64,000 nt of DNA from Nannochloropsis salina CCMP1776 (Eukaryota > Sar > Eustigmatophyceae > Eustigmatales > Monodopsidaceae): positions 558,001 through 622,000 of the forward strand of contig SDOX01000006.1 of assembly GCA_004565275.1 (NCBI GenBank), written 5' to 3'. Position numbers and translations under genes: made by a program. Below, in pieces: positions 38,538 through 48,560 of this stretch. The notes beneath the pieces were generated by a model, which was not told where the DNA came from, made no database searches, and saw only the letters and a list, made by a program, of their open reading frames with translations. How positions within the stretch are numbered: the first letter of the stretch is position 1; each line of letters starts with the position of its first letter.

Positions 38538-40043
38538 ATGAGGAGTCGGACGCCCTTGTTGCAGTTCTTGGTGGCCTCTGTCTCTTCGTCCTCGTCGTTC
38601 GCTGCGGGAATTACGTCGCACGCGCACCCCCGTCCTCACCAGGCCCTAGCCTTCGTTACACATTCATTGGCTTGGGGTTCCTTTCGGGCGATTTCTTCCT
38701 CTATTACACTAGCCTCTGCGTCTTCTGTGGGTGATCTTCCGACAGCACTCAACGAAGGGGGAAAGGGCGGCACCTGTCGTTCTTTTTCAGGCGTTCCGCT
38801 CCACAGCGACAGCAACAGCAACAACATGGTGGACCCCTCCAAGGGCTCCGATGCTGCTGTCTCCTCGTGGCGACAGCGCATCACACTCTTGACACAAAAA
38901 GAAGCACAGGCGATCGACGAAGAGCTCATGGGTACGCCGGGTTTCACGGTGGACCAACTGATGGAGTTGGCGGGTCTGAGTGTGGCGAGTGCCATCCATG
39001 ATTTCCTAGCGCAGCCGACCCGGTCTGCCTCCATCTTGATCCTCTGCGGTCCTGGTAACAACGGAGGAGATGGCCTGGTCGCTGCGCGACATTTATATCA
39101 CTTTGGATACCGTCCTGTGGTGGTGTATCCCAAGCGGCCCGCCCGCCCCTTGTTTACGAACTTGGTGAAGCAATGCGAGGATTTGGGAATCCATGTGGGG
39201 GGGGACATGCCTGAGGACATTGAGGCCAACTTTGACTGCGTGGTGGATGCCCTCTTCGGCTTCGGGACCGCGGGCCCGCTCCGCGCTCCCTTTGGAGAGA
39301 TGATGCAAGTGCTGAGCAAGCTGACGACCCCGATCGTGTCGGTCGACATTCCCTCGGGCTGGGACGTGGAGGCGGGGGACCTGTACGGCACTGGCTTCAC
39401 GCCCGACGCCCTTGTGTCCCTGACCGCGCCCAAGAAATGCGCGGCCTTGTTTCGCGGGCGTCACTACTTGGGCGGCCGCTTTGTCCCCCCGGGGCTCCAG
39501 CACCAGTACGGCTTAGACGCCCTCCCGGCCTATCCGGGGACCTGCCAGTGCGTAGAGATCGAGGGCTGGGACGAGGAGGGGGGTGATGAAGGAGACAAGG
39601 ACCGCGATGGACGTGGGCGAGAGGATCCGAAGGACCGTGAGTCTACTTCGCGCGGGCGCCCCTCTGCCTCTCCTGCCTCCGCATTGACCCCGGCTTCTAC
39701 CCCGGAGTTTGTGGTGGTGTGGATCACCGCGCCCGATGCCAAGGAGGCGTCCGCGTTGGCAGAAAGACTGGTGGAAAGCGATCTGGCTGCCTGCGTGAAC
39801 ATTGTCCCGCGGGTGGATTCAGTCTACAAGTGGGAAGGAAAAGTAGAGAGGAACGGGGAGGTGTTGCTGATGGCCAAGACTCGGGCCAGCCTGGTCCCGG
39901 AGCTCTCGGCCTTTGTGACGAAGCATCATTCCTACGATGTGCCCGAAACGATTGCGGCGGGCATTGTGGGGGGTGGACCCGAGTACCTGAAGTGGGTACG
40001 GGAGAGCACGAGGGAGCCGGCGGATGGAAGGGACACGGGCTAG
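38538..40043 (+). CDS. NAXE: NAD(P)HX epimerase fused to CutA1, plastid-targeted
   Basis: 501 aa. The N-terminus has a signal peptide (LLQFLVASVSSSSSFAAG) and a Ser-rich stretch with 'HQALAF-VTHS', resembling a plastid-entry motif. About residues 120-345 are a YjeF_N/NAXE domain: 'LTQKEAQAIDEELM', 'TVDQLMELAGLSVASAI', the nucleotide-site loop 'CGPGNNGGDGLVAARHL' (about 172), 'DALFGFG' and 'VSVDIPSGWDVEAG'. It epimerises hydrated NAD(P)H so that NAXD can repair it. After an acidic linker, residues about 390-490 form a complete CutA1 domain ('ERLVESDLAACVNIVP', 'YKWEGKVERNGEVLLMAKT', 'HSYDVPETIA'), a trimeric protein linked to metal tolerance in bacteria. Both domains lie in one uninterrupted frame. 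A good acceptor (ATTCCAACAG) precedes the ATG, so the 5' UTR may be spliced. Confidence 0.9.
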   Translation: MRSRTPLLQFLVASVSSSSSFAAGITSHAHPRPHQALAFVTHSLAWGSFRAISSSITLASASSVGDLPTALNEGGKGGTCRSFSGVPLHSDSNSNNMVDPSKGSDAAVSSWRQRITLLTQKEAQAIDEELMGTPGFTVDQLMELAGLSVASAIHDFLAQPTRSASILILCGPGNNGGDGLVAARHLYHFGYRPVVVYPKRPARPLFTNLVKQCEDLGIHVGGDMPEDIEANFDCVVDALFGFGTAGPLRAPFGEMMQVLSKLTTPIVSVDIPSGWDVEAGDLYGTGFTPDALVSLTAPKKCAALFRGRHYLGGRFVPPGLQHQYGLDALPAYPGTCQCVEIEGWDEEGGDEGDKDRDGRGREDPKDRESTSRGRPSASPASALTPASTPEFVVVWITAPDAKEASALAERLVESDLAACVNIVPRVDSVYKWEGKVERNGEVLLMAKTRASLVPELSAFVTKHHSYDVPETIAAGIVGGGPEYLKWVRESTREPADGRDTG

Positions 40044-40901
40044 GTAGACATCGGCGGGAGAGAGAGAAGGGACAACAAAGGGGGTAAGATGTCCGCCCAT
40101 GCGAGAAGTGCAGAGTCACGTTGATACATAGAAAGGATTTGGAAGGGGAAAGCTGAGGCGGCGGGCAGTGAACAAAAATTTAGGTCAGCAGGCGTCCCTC
40201 CTTACGCTTCGCTTTCTCTGCGGGCTCGTTTTTGCTTTCGGTATTTCCAATCTCTGTTTATTACGTCCATTGGTGGCAGCACTAATAACTGATGATGTTC
40301 AATGACTAAGTACAATGCTGTTGGAGCGAAAATCGGGCAGCAAGCGCGTCTTGGACGCTCCGCCGGCCTCGAATGGGAAAGAGCGAGTTAAAAGGGTTCG
40401 ACGGAAATGTCAGCCACTCAAGCGGCGCACGCATAGCGCAGGCGCGAGTCCATCCACCTTCCCTCTCGACTTCTTCGGAGGCTTCCAAAGTCCGCGTCTG
40501 AATGCTCTGACCCTCTCCCTTCCCCTCGGCTCTCGCTGCCTCCTCCTCCCTCCATCTGTCACCCTCCCGCACTCTCCTGCTGTTCCTCTTTCTCCATTCC
40601 TATCATCACACACAGACATGTAATTGAAAATAAGATACGACCGCCGCGTGCCCGGCTTCGAAGTGATATGATCCTCCCCTCTCCTCCTGTCCGCGTCTCC
40701 TTGCACCCGCGGGCTCCCATTCGATCCCCCTTTTCCAGTGGAAAGGCTGACCGCCCAATCAAAATCTTCTGAACCCAATGGGTCGTCCGATTTTCCATTC
40801 CCATCTACATCGCCGTGCGCCGTCTCGCTTGCTAGGCCGGGCGCAGACCCGACCTAGGCCCGTCAGTTTCCCCAGTCGGTCCCCTTTCTCAGCCGGGCGG
40901 C
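40044..40901. other. Intergenic region between convergent NAXE-CutA1 and FtsZ
   Basis: About 860 bp, rather long for convergent genes here. Pyrimidine-rich blocks (40440-40600) and short frames only; no RNA gene or protein recognised. Confidence 0.45.
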
Positions 40902-42380
40902 TCACATCCGCCGGAAGCTCTGCAAAAAACTCTGATCTTGCTGCGGGGATTGCTGGGCCGGGGGGGGGGTTGGTGGCTGTTGCTGATAGACAGGCTCCTT
41001 GGGGCGCGCGGGAAGTCGGTCATCGCCCAGGGCCAAATCCTCGTCCTGATGGCGGGCGGTGGCGCCGCCCCCCCCCCCTCCCGCGGAGGCGGAGGGGCCA
41101 GAAGCCGTACCGGAATGAGCAAAGGACGGAACACCCGTATCCTTGTGCTGTGACTTAAGGGCCCCTTCTTTCTTTCCCCCCGAGAGCGGCACGGCGGGGC
41201 TGCCCGTGTTGTCGAAGCCCGTGGCCAGGACTGTGATGCGTACCTTGTCCCCCAATTTGTCGTCCACAAGGGCGCCGAAGATGATGTTCGCGTTCGGGTC
41301 CACGTTGTCATAGATGTAGTTACTGGCCAGGTTGATCTCCTGGAGGGTCATGTCGGGCCCGCCCATGATGTTGAAGACGATCCCCTTGGCGTTGTTCACA
41401 GGGAACTCCAACAGTGGGCTCGAGATGGCGGCCGCGGCGGCCTCTACAGCACGACTTTTGCCCACACCCTCGCCCATTCCCATCAATGCCGTGCCGGCGT
41501 TGCCCATGATCGACCGCACGTCCGCAAAATCCACGTTGATGAGGCCCGGACGCACGATGATCTCGGTGATACCCACCACCCCGTTCCGAAGAATATCATC
41601 CGCCACCTTGAAGGCCTTGTCCAAGGGCGTATTCTGTTCGATGATCTGCAGGAGCTTGTCGTTGGAGACGACGATGAGGGTGTCCACCGCCTTGCCGAGC
41701 TCCTCGATGGCCATGGTCGCCTGGTTCAGGCGCCGGCGGCCCTCGAACTGGAAGGGTTTCGTCACCACCCCGATGGTGAGTGCGCCCATCTCCTTGGCCA
41801 CCTCCGCCACTACTGGCGCGGCCCCCGATCCCGTGCCTCCGCCCATGCCAGCCGTCACAAAGACCAGGTCTGCGCCCTTCACCGCCTCCGCGATGTCCGC
41901 GCGACTTTCTTCAGCGGCCCGGCGCCCGATGTCTGGTATTCCGCCCGCCCCCAGCCCGCGCGTCACTTGTTGACCAATGTTCAATTTCTTCTCTGCTTGA
42001 TGGGACTTGAGCGCTTGTGCGTCCGTGTTGATCGCCCAGAATTCTACGCCTGTGACCGCCTCCTCGATCATGCGATTGACCGCGTTCCCGCCAGCACCCC
42101 CAACACCCATCACCTTGATTTGGCACGGCAATCCTCCTCCCTCAGGCTGCAGCGACATAAAAAGTCCATTATGACTCGAAGATTGTGCGTGCGAGCGGGA
42201 CTGCTTTGCTCCTGGACGGCGACTTGCGGCCGGGCTGAGACAGACCTCTGTGCTCACAGGGCGGGTAAAGCTGGCCGTTCTTGAGGAGCTGTGATGGTAG
42301 TGAGGACCACGGACAATGAAGGCCGCCGCTGTCGAGCAGGTTGCAATAGTACTCAAGAGAATGGACGATGGAATTTTCAT
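40902..42380 (-). CDS. ftsZ: Plastid division protein FtsZ
   Basis: 492 aa from ATG 42380 ([23 protein letters not shown]), a signal peptide with the A-F plastid motif; the frame is open 62 codons further upstream but without a targeting signal. The GTPase core starts at about residue 105: '[17 protein letters not shown]', '[12 protein letters not shown]', the tubulin signature '[15 protein letters not shown]' (about 178), '[12 protein letters not shown]' and the T7 loop region '[14 protein letters not shown]'. The C-terminal region ends in a Pro/Gln-rich linker and 'FLQSFRRM'; no clear bacterial FtsZ/FtsA-type peptide is seen. The protein forms the stromal division ring of the plastid, descended from the cyanobacterial ring. 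Plastid rather than mitochondrial targeting follows from the bipartite leader. Confidence 0.95.
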   Translation of the reverse strand: MKIPSSILLSTIATCSTAAAFIVRGPHYHHSSSRTASFTRPVSTEVCLSPAASRRPGAKQSRSHAQSSSHNGLFMSLQPEGGGLPCQIKVMGVGGAGGNAVNRMIEEAVTGVEFWAINTDAQALKSHQAEKKLNIGQQVTRGLGAGGIPDIGRRAAEESRADIAEAVKGADLVFVTAGMGGGTGSGAAPVVAEVAKEMGALTIGVVTKPFQFEGRRRLNQATMAIEELGKAVDTLIVVSNDKLLQIIEQNTPLDKAFKVADDILRNGVVGITEIIVRPGLINVDFADVRSIMGNAGTALMGMGEGVGKSRAVEAAAAAISSPLLEFPVNNAKGIVFNIMGGPDMTLQEINLASNYIYDNVDPNANIIFGALVDDKLGDKVRITVLATGFDNTGSPAVPLSGGKKEGALKSQHKDTGVPSFAHSGTASGPSASAGGGGGGATARHQDEDLALGDDRLPARPKEPVYQQQPPTPPPAQQSPQQDQSFLQSFRRM

Positions 42381-43603
42381 GACTGCGCGAGTCTGATGTG
42401 GGAAAGCGTACTTGATCCGTGAAGCGGGAGGAGAGGGAGAGGTGACCGCCTTCTTCCTGCGGATTGGATGATGATGCGACATGAGACACGAATGCATGAG
42501 CACGGTTAAAATGAGGCACGAAACCCGCGAGCGCGAGAAGTGGCGGGAACATGTGGACACGATCACGCACGGCGAGTGAGGAGAGGCTGGGCTCTGACCC
42601 TTGCGGAGAGGATACGCCTTTTTTCTGTGGAGGCTACGATTTCTTCTTCAGCCGCCGGGGCTTCTCGCTCCTCGTTCCCGGGTAACTTTCGCGCCTTTTT
42701 TTCGATCAATGCTTTCAGCTAGCCTTTTAAACTGCTTATCGGGTGCCGAGGCTGTTATGAAAGCGCCCCCATCGCATGGAGCCATCTCGGCATGTGCAGC
42801 CGAAACAGATCGGATGCGTGGGCAAGACGTGCGTTTCCAGTGCTGGAGATGTCGGAATCCCGCACAGAAATCGTCGTGCGTGACGGACGACCTTACCGCC
42901 GCAGGCCACATTAAAGAACAGAGTGCGGGACACATTTCTTGTCCACCAGAAGTACAGAAATTTCCAGTTGAAGCTGTCTATTATTTTTGCCACTTGAGTG
43001 ATTCTGAAGCATCGAGACGTAGCTTTCCAGTCGAGACGCAGCCTGCAGAAGAAGTCGGAAGGTTGGCTGATCCTGCGACTTGTGCCTTTGGACGCAACAG
43101 ATTCCCACCAACAAACCTGTAGGTCGAATTAAAGGCCTGGTTATATGAAAGAAATCGACTCTTGCCTTTGCCAATGTTTTGGCTGTAGAAGACGAATCAG
43201 GCGCTGGTTTCGCATCCTCTCACTCATCGCCATCTCGGTTTTCTTTTGCTAAGGGGTTTTGTCGATCCCACTTCCAAGTCCGACATTTTCCATTCCAAGT
43301 ATGTATAGAACGAGACAGCAACAAAAATCGATTCCGTCCCCACACCTTATCTGCCGTAGCTCCTTTTCCCGTACGTGCCGCTCATCCCTCCAACGGATTT
43401 CAATCTCACATGAAAGGCACGATCGGTACCACAGGTTATGATGCATCTCTTGTCCTAATGTATAGACTGCTTCCCCCCCACCTCTTCACAATTTGTTTGC
43501 AAATTCTGTCCAGCAGACCGAAACCCTCTCTTCCTACTTTCTCCTATCAACCCCCTCCGGTCCTGGTCTCGCCCCCCTTTTCCCGCGTATCCCATGCACG
43601 ACC
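42381..43603. other. About 1.2 kb between FtsZ start and VIT stop, no convincing gene
   Basis: Contains the FtsZ upstream region (its in-frame extension to 42566 is treated as 5' UTR) and short frames. The longest is 42601-43122 (+, 173 aa), with a few Cys pairs but no family I recognise. Confidence 0.45.
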
Positions 43604-44979
43604 TCAAATGCCCTCCGTATCGCCTGCTCCCACCAAGCTTGAAACCAAATGCCCGATCTCGTACGCCATGACCGCACATATACCCCCCAACACGAGCATC
43701 TCCAAGCCCGAATGCAGCCAACCCCGCGTGGAAAACTTGCTCTTGACGGCGCCCATGAGGAAAAGGGTCAGAGCAGTAACCCCACAGGCGATATTGAATA
43801 AATGCGAGGGGCCCAAAGACGGAAAGCATAGAGGTATCAATGCATAGCCTAGAAGAGGCATGGCCCCGAAGCCGGCGAATGACAGAAACATGACCACCCC
43901 CTCCTTGACGATGTCGTCGTTCGGGTCGGGAACCTGGAGCCCGAGCTCCTCCACCATCATCACGTTCACGAAGAAGTCGTCGTATTTTGACATCTTTCGA
44001 ACCACATCCTGCAATTGTATTGGGAGGATGCCATTGCGGCGAGAAGGCAAAAGATAGTTGTGTGAAAAAAGCTCCCTCGAGCACTCAACTTCAGATCCCA
44101 ACCAAGCCGTCTGACTGCATACCTCAGCATCGTCTGGTTCCATGCCTCTCTCCACATAGATGTCAATCATCTCTTTGATCTCGCCTTCCCTGAAGTTTTG
44201 CAGCTCCCTGTGCCGTTTTTCAGAGGATTGCCACGGAGGACAGGGAGAATTACTTCAGCATGTTTGTCTCGAAAGACAAGGTACTACGGGGCAAAACACC
44301 ACAGGTACATCCATTACGGCTCAAAGAGCTGAGCACTGCCCGCCCGGCTATCGCAGGTGTCCCTCCCTCCCTTCCCTTACCAGCTTTCCCGTTCCTTTTC
44401 CTTGAAGACAAACTCATTGTGTGCCTTCGAGCTCAAATATTCCCCCATGCCCATGCTAAATGCATCAGCAAAAATGTTGCTGAAGCCCAAAACCATCACA
44501 ACCTCCACAGGCAATCCTCCTCCTGCGGCTCCCGCAACAATGGCGAAGGACGTGAGAATACCATCCAATCCCCCAAATATCATGGACTTGACGTAATCTC
44601 CGACAGAATCATGAGTTTCATCATGTGTTTTTGCCTCAAATTTCTGCTGATGGATGAGCCTGTTTAAAATTGTATCGCAAAAGAGAACGCGGGGAAGTTA
44701 ACGAATCAGTCAAAGGTCCCTCGGGAAGAGCGGTGCATACATAACTTTCAGCGTGCGAGAAGATACACAGAGCTGAAATCTATGACGATCTTCGCCAACA
44801 GATTCATATGATAGTGACAATTGTAGGGCCTCCGAGCATGCTTACCGCGAGGCCTCTACGTCGTTCAGACGATAGGCGTGCTGCGCTTGTTGCACCAAAC
44901 TCGTCTTCTCTGTGGGATGGATGCCATTTCCACTGGCATGCCCGTTCGAGTGTCCATTCATATGGGTATGGATTTCCAT
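43604..44979 (-). CDS. Vacuolar iron transporter family protein (VIT1/CCC1)
   Basis: Four exons deduced from splice sites and phase: 44979-44846, 44659-44381, 44207-44123 and 44008-43604, giving 300 aa. Exon joins give 'NDVEAS-R-LIHQQKF', 'KERES-W-ELQNFREGE' and 'PDDAE-DVVRKM'. The N-terminus is His-rich (MEIHTHMNGHSNGHASGNGIH), a likely metal-binding tail. Transmembrane 1 contains 'FGGLDGILTSFAIVAG', with the Asp essential in VIT1. Helix 2 contains 'FADAFSMGMGEYLSS', with the conserved Met and Glu. The cytosolic loop is acidic (EGEIKEMIDIYVERGMEPDDAE), corresponding to the family's metal-binding domain. Three further helices follow. VIT/CCC1 proteins are H+-coupled Fe2+/Mn2+ carriers that load vacuoles. 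Intron sizes are 186, 173 and 114 bp. Confidence 0.9.
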
Positions 44980-45574
44980 TGGTGCCGATTTACAAGGATG
45001 GACTTTCCTAAAGTGTTAATAAGTGTCCTCTGCTGCCGGCGTTCTGTAGCCGTCGTCCGGGGCAGGGCGGGCACTTTACCACGCCTGGAGGCAACGAGGA
45101 AAACAAAGACGAGGCGACGTGGTTTCTTAAATTCCACAGCGGGCTATCAAACCCCGCTTGGTGCTTCACAATGCTGTCGTTGTCCTTTGCAAGCTGTTTT
45201 GTGTAGGCAAGGAGACGAAGGTCTGTGATGTGGTACAGGTTCAGCCGAGAAGACTATCTTCTCATCACCCAAAAAAAGTTTTGTTAATTTAAAGGCCAGC
45301 TTCTTGTGCTTCCGACCTCAAGGCTTGACAGGCCAGCACACGAATAACAAGCCGCGACACAGGCGCAGGCGGCGGGATGCGAGACGGGAGTGCACAAAGT
45401 CAGACCCACAGGCGTGAGGCGCCGTCCCACCTCGCTTCTCGCCGGGAATACCGGGTATCCTGCCTGGGACCCTGAAGCCCAGAGGCCTTACCGCGTCCAT
45501 CGGTGCAATCTTTCCAGTCTCTTGTTTCCTTTCTAAGGTTCAAAAGTATTTATGCTCGTTATGTATACCTTTCG
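44980..45574. other. Intergenic region upstream of VIT, downstream of SMYD gene
   Basis: About 595 bp with only short frames. Presumed VIT promoter and SMYD 3' UTR. Confidence 0.45.
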
Positions 45575-47509
45575 TTATAAATCTTTCACCAGGATCTCTC
45601 TGACGCTTTCCAAAGTTGTCTTATTTCCCCCCCCCGTCACCTCCGCATCCTCAGCTACCAGCGGCAACCTCCACGCCCCATATTTTAAATGCTCTTCAAA
45701 TTTTTTATTGCCACCGCAAGCCTTTGCGTACGCTTTCAATGCCTTTTCCATCCGCGTCAGGCGAGAACCTAGCTCTGGGAAAAATAATATCCTTTTACTG
45801 CCCTTGCTGTGTTCCAGGCCGCCGCACAGACGCCAGAGACTGCGAAGGGCCCATATCTCGCATGCCGCTCTGAGCCAAGCCCGCTCTTCGTCCTCTCGCT
45901 CTAAAGGATGAACTCCTGCATCAGGAGCCATGAGGTAATTGCTTAAACATAGCAAAGCATGATATATCATCCAATGCTGGACGTGCAGTCCGGCAGGACG
46001 GTTGGTGGCGAACAGTAGATTGGCCAAGCCTCGCAAAACCTCAGGAAGCGCACTTTCCGACGCTGTATACGTATCTTTATCCCGTCCTGCTATTTGCTGC
46101 TCACTGTCGGTTTCCAATCTGCGAATGCCATTCTCCAACAACGCAGTAGCAACTGTCAGTTTTTTTTTAAGAGCTGCCGAAGATTCCCTCGCGCCACACA
46201 CTAGGCAATAATACTCCTCATCAAAACCCGAGCCAGAAAAAGCCCCTGTGCAGCTGTCAGTATCGCATGCAATCGACTGCAGCGACCATTCCAGGGAACT
46301 ATCGACGCAGTTATCCTCGCTGTCCGTTGGTTCTTGTCCATTGTCTTTTTCAAATTGGATTTCTTTATGCGCTTTTGGCAGTGTGACAATGCACCTCGGA
46401 CAATCACAGGAAAAAAAATAGGCATTAGCAAGGGTTGCCCGCCGAAGTTGTCCAGGGCGCATGAGGTCGGTGTAGCTATACACCAGTTCCTGGCCGGTTC
46501 CAACGGCTCGCAAAGTCTTAAAGAGCAACGTAGGCGGCCCCTCCCCCTGATGGAAGCGGAATACGTGGTAGGCGTTGGGTTGACAAGAGTGGTTGAGCAT
46601 GGAGGCAATAGGGTAAATACCTAGGCCTAAGTTGCTCTCACAATTGTCTCGGATGCTATGGGCGTTGCACTGGATGGCAAGGAGCAGGCGGGCCATGTCG
46701 AAACGGGGTCTCGGCGGAGGAGCGGGGATCTCATGTTTTGGCCTCGCTGCCTCTATGCCGCTATCCAGAAAGCTAGATAATGCATCAGCTACAGTCTGAA
46801 TGCTATTTTTGATTGAAGCATCTTTTAAATCATCAAAGTGGTCTTCCAAAGAGCTGATAAAGGTTGATGTATGAAATGCATTTAAAGGAGGAGCTGTGCA
46901 AGAGCCTCCTTTACCGTTGTCATGGCGGGCTTCTTCTTTCGCAGCCAGACAGGCCTGTATAGGAGAAAAATCATATGCATCGTGTAAATTTATTGATGAG
47001 ATAACGCGCTGAAGAAGAAAAATAAAGTTGATGGGAATGAGTAGATTCTTCTGCATCCGTGAAGCTCGTTGCTTCTCCCTCATCTTAATATGAAACTTAT
47101 GCCGTGACAAATAATATGCACGTACCAACCGTAATGCCAAGCGCATCGCTTGTGAGTCTCCTTCCACGCCGAACGCATCCAGTTCCATCAATGCATGGCA
47201 CTCAGGTCCAGCATGAATCATACTGTCACGTGCGACGCAAGCAGACGAACAATAGAAGGTCACTTTGCAAGCTCCGCACACGAAGATCTGCTCGGTACAG
47301 ACATGAAGACAGGCTGCACAACATGTATTACGATAGAGGTCCGCCACTACGGCGGCAAAGGGCTTGTCTCGAAGAAATGTCATTCCGGGGTTTGGGAGCG
47401 GCCTCGTGGCAATGACATGTCGGCCCCTGCCTTCACCCGAATTCCGCACGCGGCAACAGTTCGAAGCCGACGGAGGCAATAGCGGACACCCTGGGAGATC
47501 GCGTTCCAT
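45575..47509 (-). CDS. SMYD-type SET and MYND domain protein, probable lysine methyltransferase
   Basis: 644 aa from ATG 47509 (MERDLPGCPLL); the frame is open five codons further without ATG. 'GRGRHVIATRPLPNPG' is the first half of the split SET domain. An MYND zinc finger follows (about 70-110: 'CCAACLHVC', 'CGACKVTFYCSSACVARDSMIHAGPEC'). The second SET half carries the SAM-site motif 'MLNHSCQPNAYH', then 'TGQELVYSYTDL' and a post-SET 'CDCPRC'. The C-terminal roughly 250 residues are helical/TPR-like, as in SMYD proteins. Such enzymes methylate histone or non-histone lysines; the substrate is unknown. It is divergently arranged with TOM7, 371 bp apart. Confidence 0.88.
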   Translation of the reverse strand: MERDLPGCPLLPPSASNCCRVRNSGEGRGRHVIATRPLPNPGMTFLRDKPFAAVVADLYRNTCCAACLHVCTEQIFVCGACKVTFYCSSACVARDSMIHAGPECHALMELDAFGVEGDSQAMRLALRLVRAYYLSRHKFHIKMREKQRASRMQKNLLIPINFIFLLQRVISSINLHDAYDFSPIQACLAAKEEARHDNGKGGSCTAPPLNAFHTSTFISSLEDHFDDLKDASIKNSIQTVADALSSFLDSGIEAARPKHEIPAPPPRPRFDMARLLLAIQCNAHSIRDNCESNLGLGIYPIASMLNHSCQPNAYHVFRFHQGEGPPTLLFKTLRAVGTGQELVYSYTDLMRPGQLRRATLANAYFFSCDCPRCIVTLPKAHKEIQFEKDNGQEPTDSEDNCVDSSLEWSLQSIACDTDSCTGAFSGSGFDEEYYCLVCGARESSAALKKKLTVATALLENGIRRLETDSEQQIAGRDKDTYTASESALPEVLRGLANLLFATNRPAGLHVQHWMIYHALLCLSNYLMAPDAGVHPLEREDEERAWLRAACEIWALRSLWRLCGGLEHSKGSKRILFFPELGSRLTRMEKALKAYAKACGGNKKFEEHLKYGAWRLPLVAEDAEVTGGGNKTTLESVREILVKDL

Positions 47510-47880
47510 CGTACTGGTCGGCACCCTGTGGGAGCGGCAGTGGGTGGCACGCAGGGTTGGTGATTTGTGGTTGGGATGGAGGGGTGGGCGGCTCGATGTC
47601 CTGGAACGCCTCGCGTGACGGCGAGAGGATACCCTGTCTTAGAGCATTTGGATGGACAATTTCGCGTCGAGGGGACGGCTGTGGCCTGGGTGCTTTCGTC
47701 CTATGGGAGTGGAAATGCCATGGGTTGGTGGTCGTGCTTTGGTCTTTACCTTGGTCCATTGCAGGCTGAGCTGACAACGATGTTCTCACCTTTCCTTCGC
47801 TACACATCTTGTTTGCTGACTTCCTCAATTTCACAATGGACATTTAGACTTGCTTTTAATTGTCATTTTGCCTTTTAAGG
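47510..47880. promoter_or_regulatory. Divergent intergenic region, SMYD (-) and TOM7 (+)
   Basis: 371 bp between two start codons facing apart, so it presumably carries both promoters. Short frames are present but none is convincing. No specific motif assigned. Confidence 0.4.
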
Positions 47881-48193
47881 ATGGCTCGTCGAAAGAAGGA
47901 CACACCTATGAAGGTACGTGTCGAACAGAACCTTCGAGCCACACTGGATCACAGGAGTGTGCATGGAGGGACGAGAGGAGGAGAAATTGTGTTGTCTTTG
48001 GCCATCGTTTGACTTGTCCACTTGTTTCCGACACAATGCACAGCGTCTGAAACACGTAATTTCCACGGGTTACAGTCTTTTCCGTCCGGTGGCATACTAC
48101 GGCATGATTCCATTTGTCCTGTATGTAGGTATGAATGGGGATGCCGCCCCGAGCTGGGTGGACTTGCCGCGCTACTTGATTGCCGTGCTCTGA
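47881..48193 (+). CDS. TOM7: Mitochondrial outer-membrane translocase subunit TOM7
   Basis: Two exons, 47881-47913 (MARRKKDTPMK) and 48044-48193, with a 130-bp intron (donor GTACGTG, acceptor AATGCACAG, phase 0), encoding 60 aa. The joined protein has the Tom7 layout: a short basic N-terminus, 'RLKHVISTGYSLFRPVAYYG' and a single tail-proximal membrane helix with the family signature 'GMIPFVLYVGM', ending near 'PSWVDLPRYLIAVL'. Length matches Tom7 (about 55-60 aa). Tom7 is a small core subunit of the TOM complex that tunes its assembly and dynamics. The call rests on pattern plus intact splice sites; its small size makes it easy for gene finders to miss. Confidence 0.82.
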
Positions 48194-48560
48194 TGCGACC
48201 GTGATTGGCTGAGAAGAAAGGGGGTGGGGGAGGGTAATAGCAATATCGTTGCGTTAAGTTGTACACAGGCGGACGGATGGAGTAAACGTAGAAACGGCCA
48301 TAAAAATGGGAAAAAAATCCACAGCCTTGAAAAGATCAATGAATGCTCACGCCGTGGACTTTTTTTCTTTCGTCTTGCCGCCGGCTGCACATTTCGCGGG
48401 AACACCAACGTCGTTCACGGCTTGTTTCCTCCTTCGAACGAGGAATCCCGGTGATTGGCCGGGCGCCCCTCCCCCAGACCCCCCCCTCAGCGACCCATCC
48501 CTCACCTAACCATACACCCACGGCCTCGACTCCGGACCGACCTCCTTCCCTTCCAAACCC
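48194..48560. other. 3' intergenic region between convergent TOM7 and DUF2470 genes
   Basis: 367 bp, AT-rich first half, C-rich second half. No gene recognised. Confidence 0.45.

Noticed and set aside
42601-43122. 173-aa plus-strand frame with Cys pairs upstream of FtsZ
   Set aside because: No consistent zinc-finger spacing, no family resemblance, and composition like the other non-coding frames nearby.
45180-45280. Possible tRNA (a GGTTCAGCC-like string near 45239)
   Set aside because: No matching acceptor stem, anticodon arm or D-arm could be folded around it.
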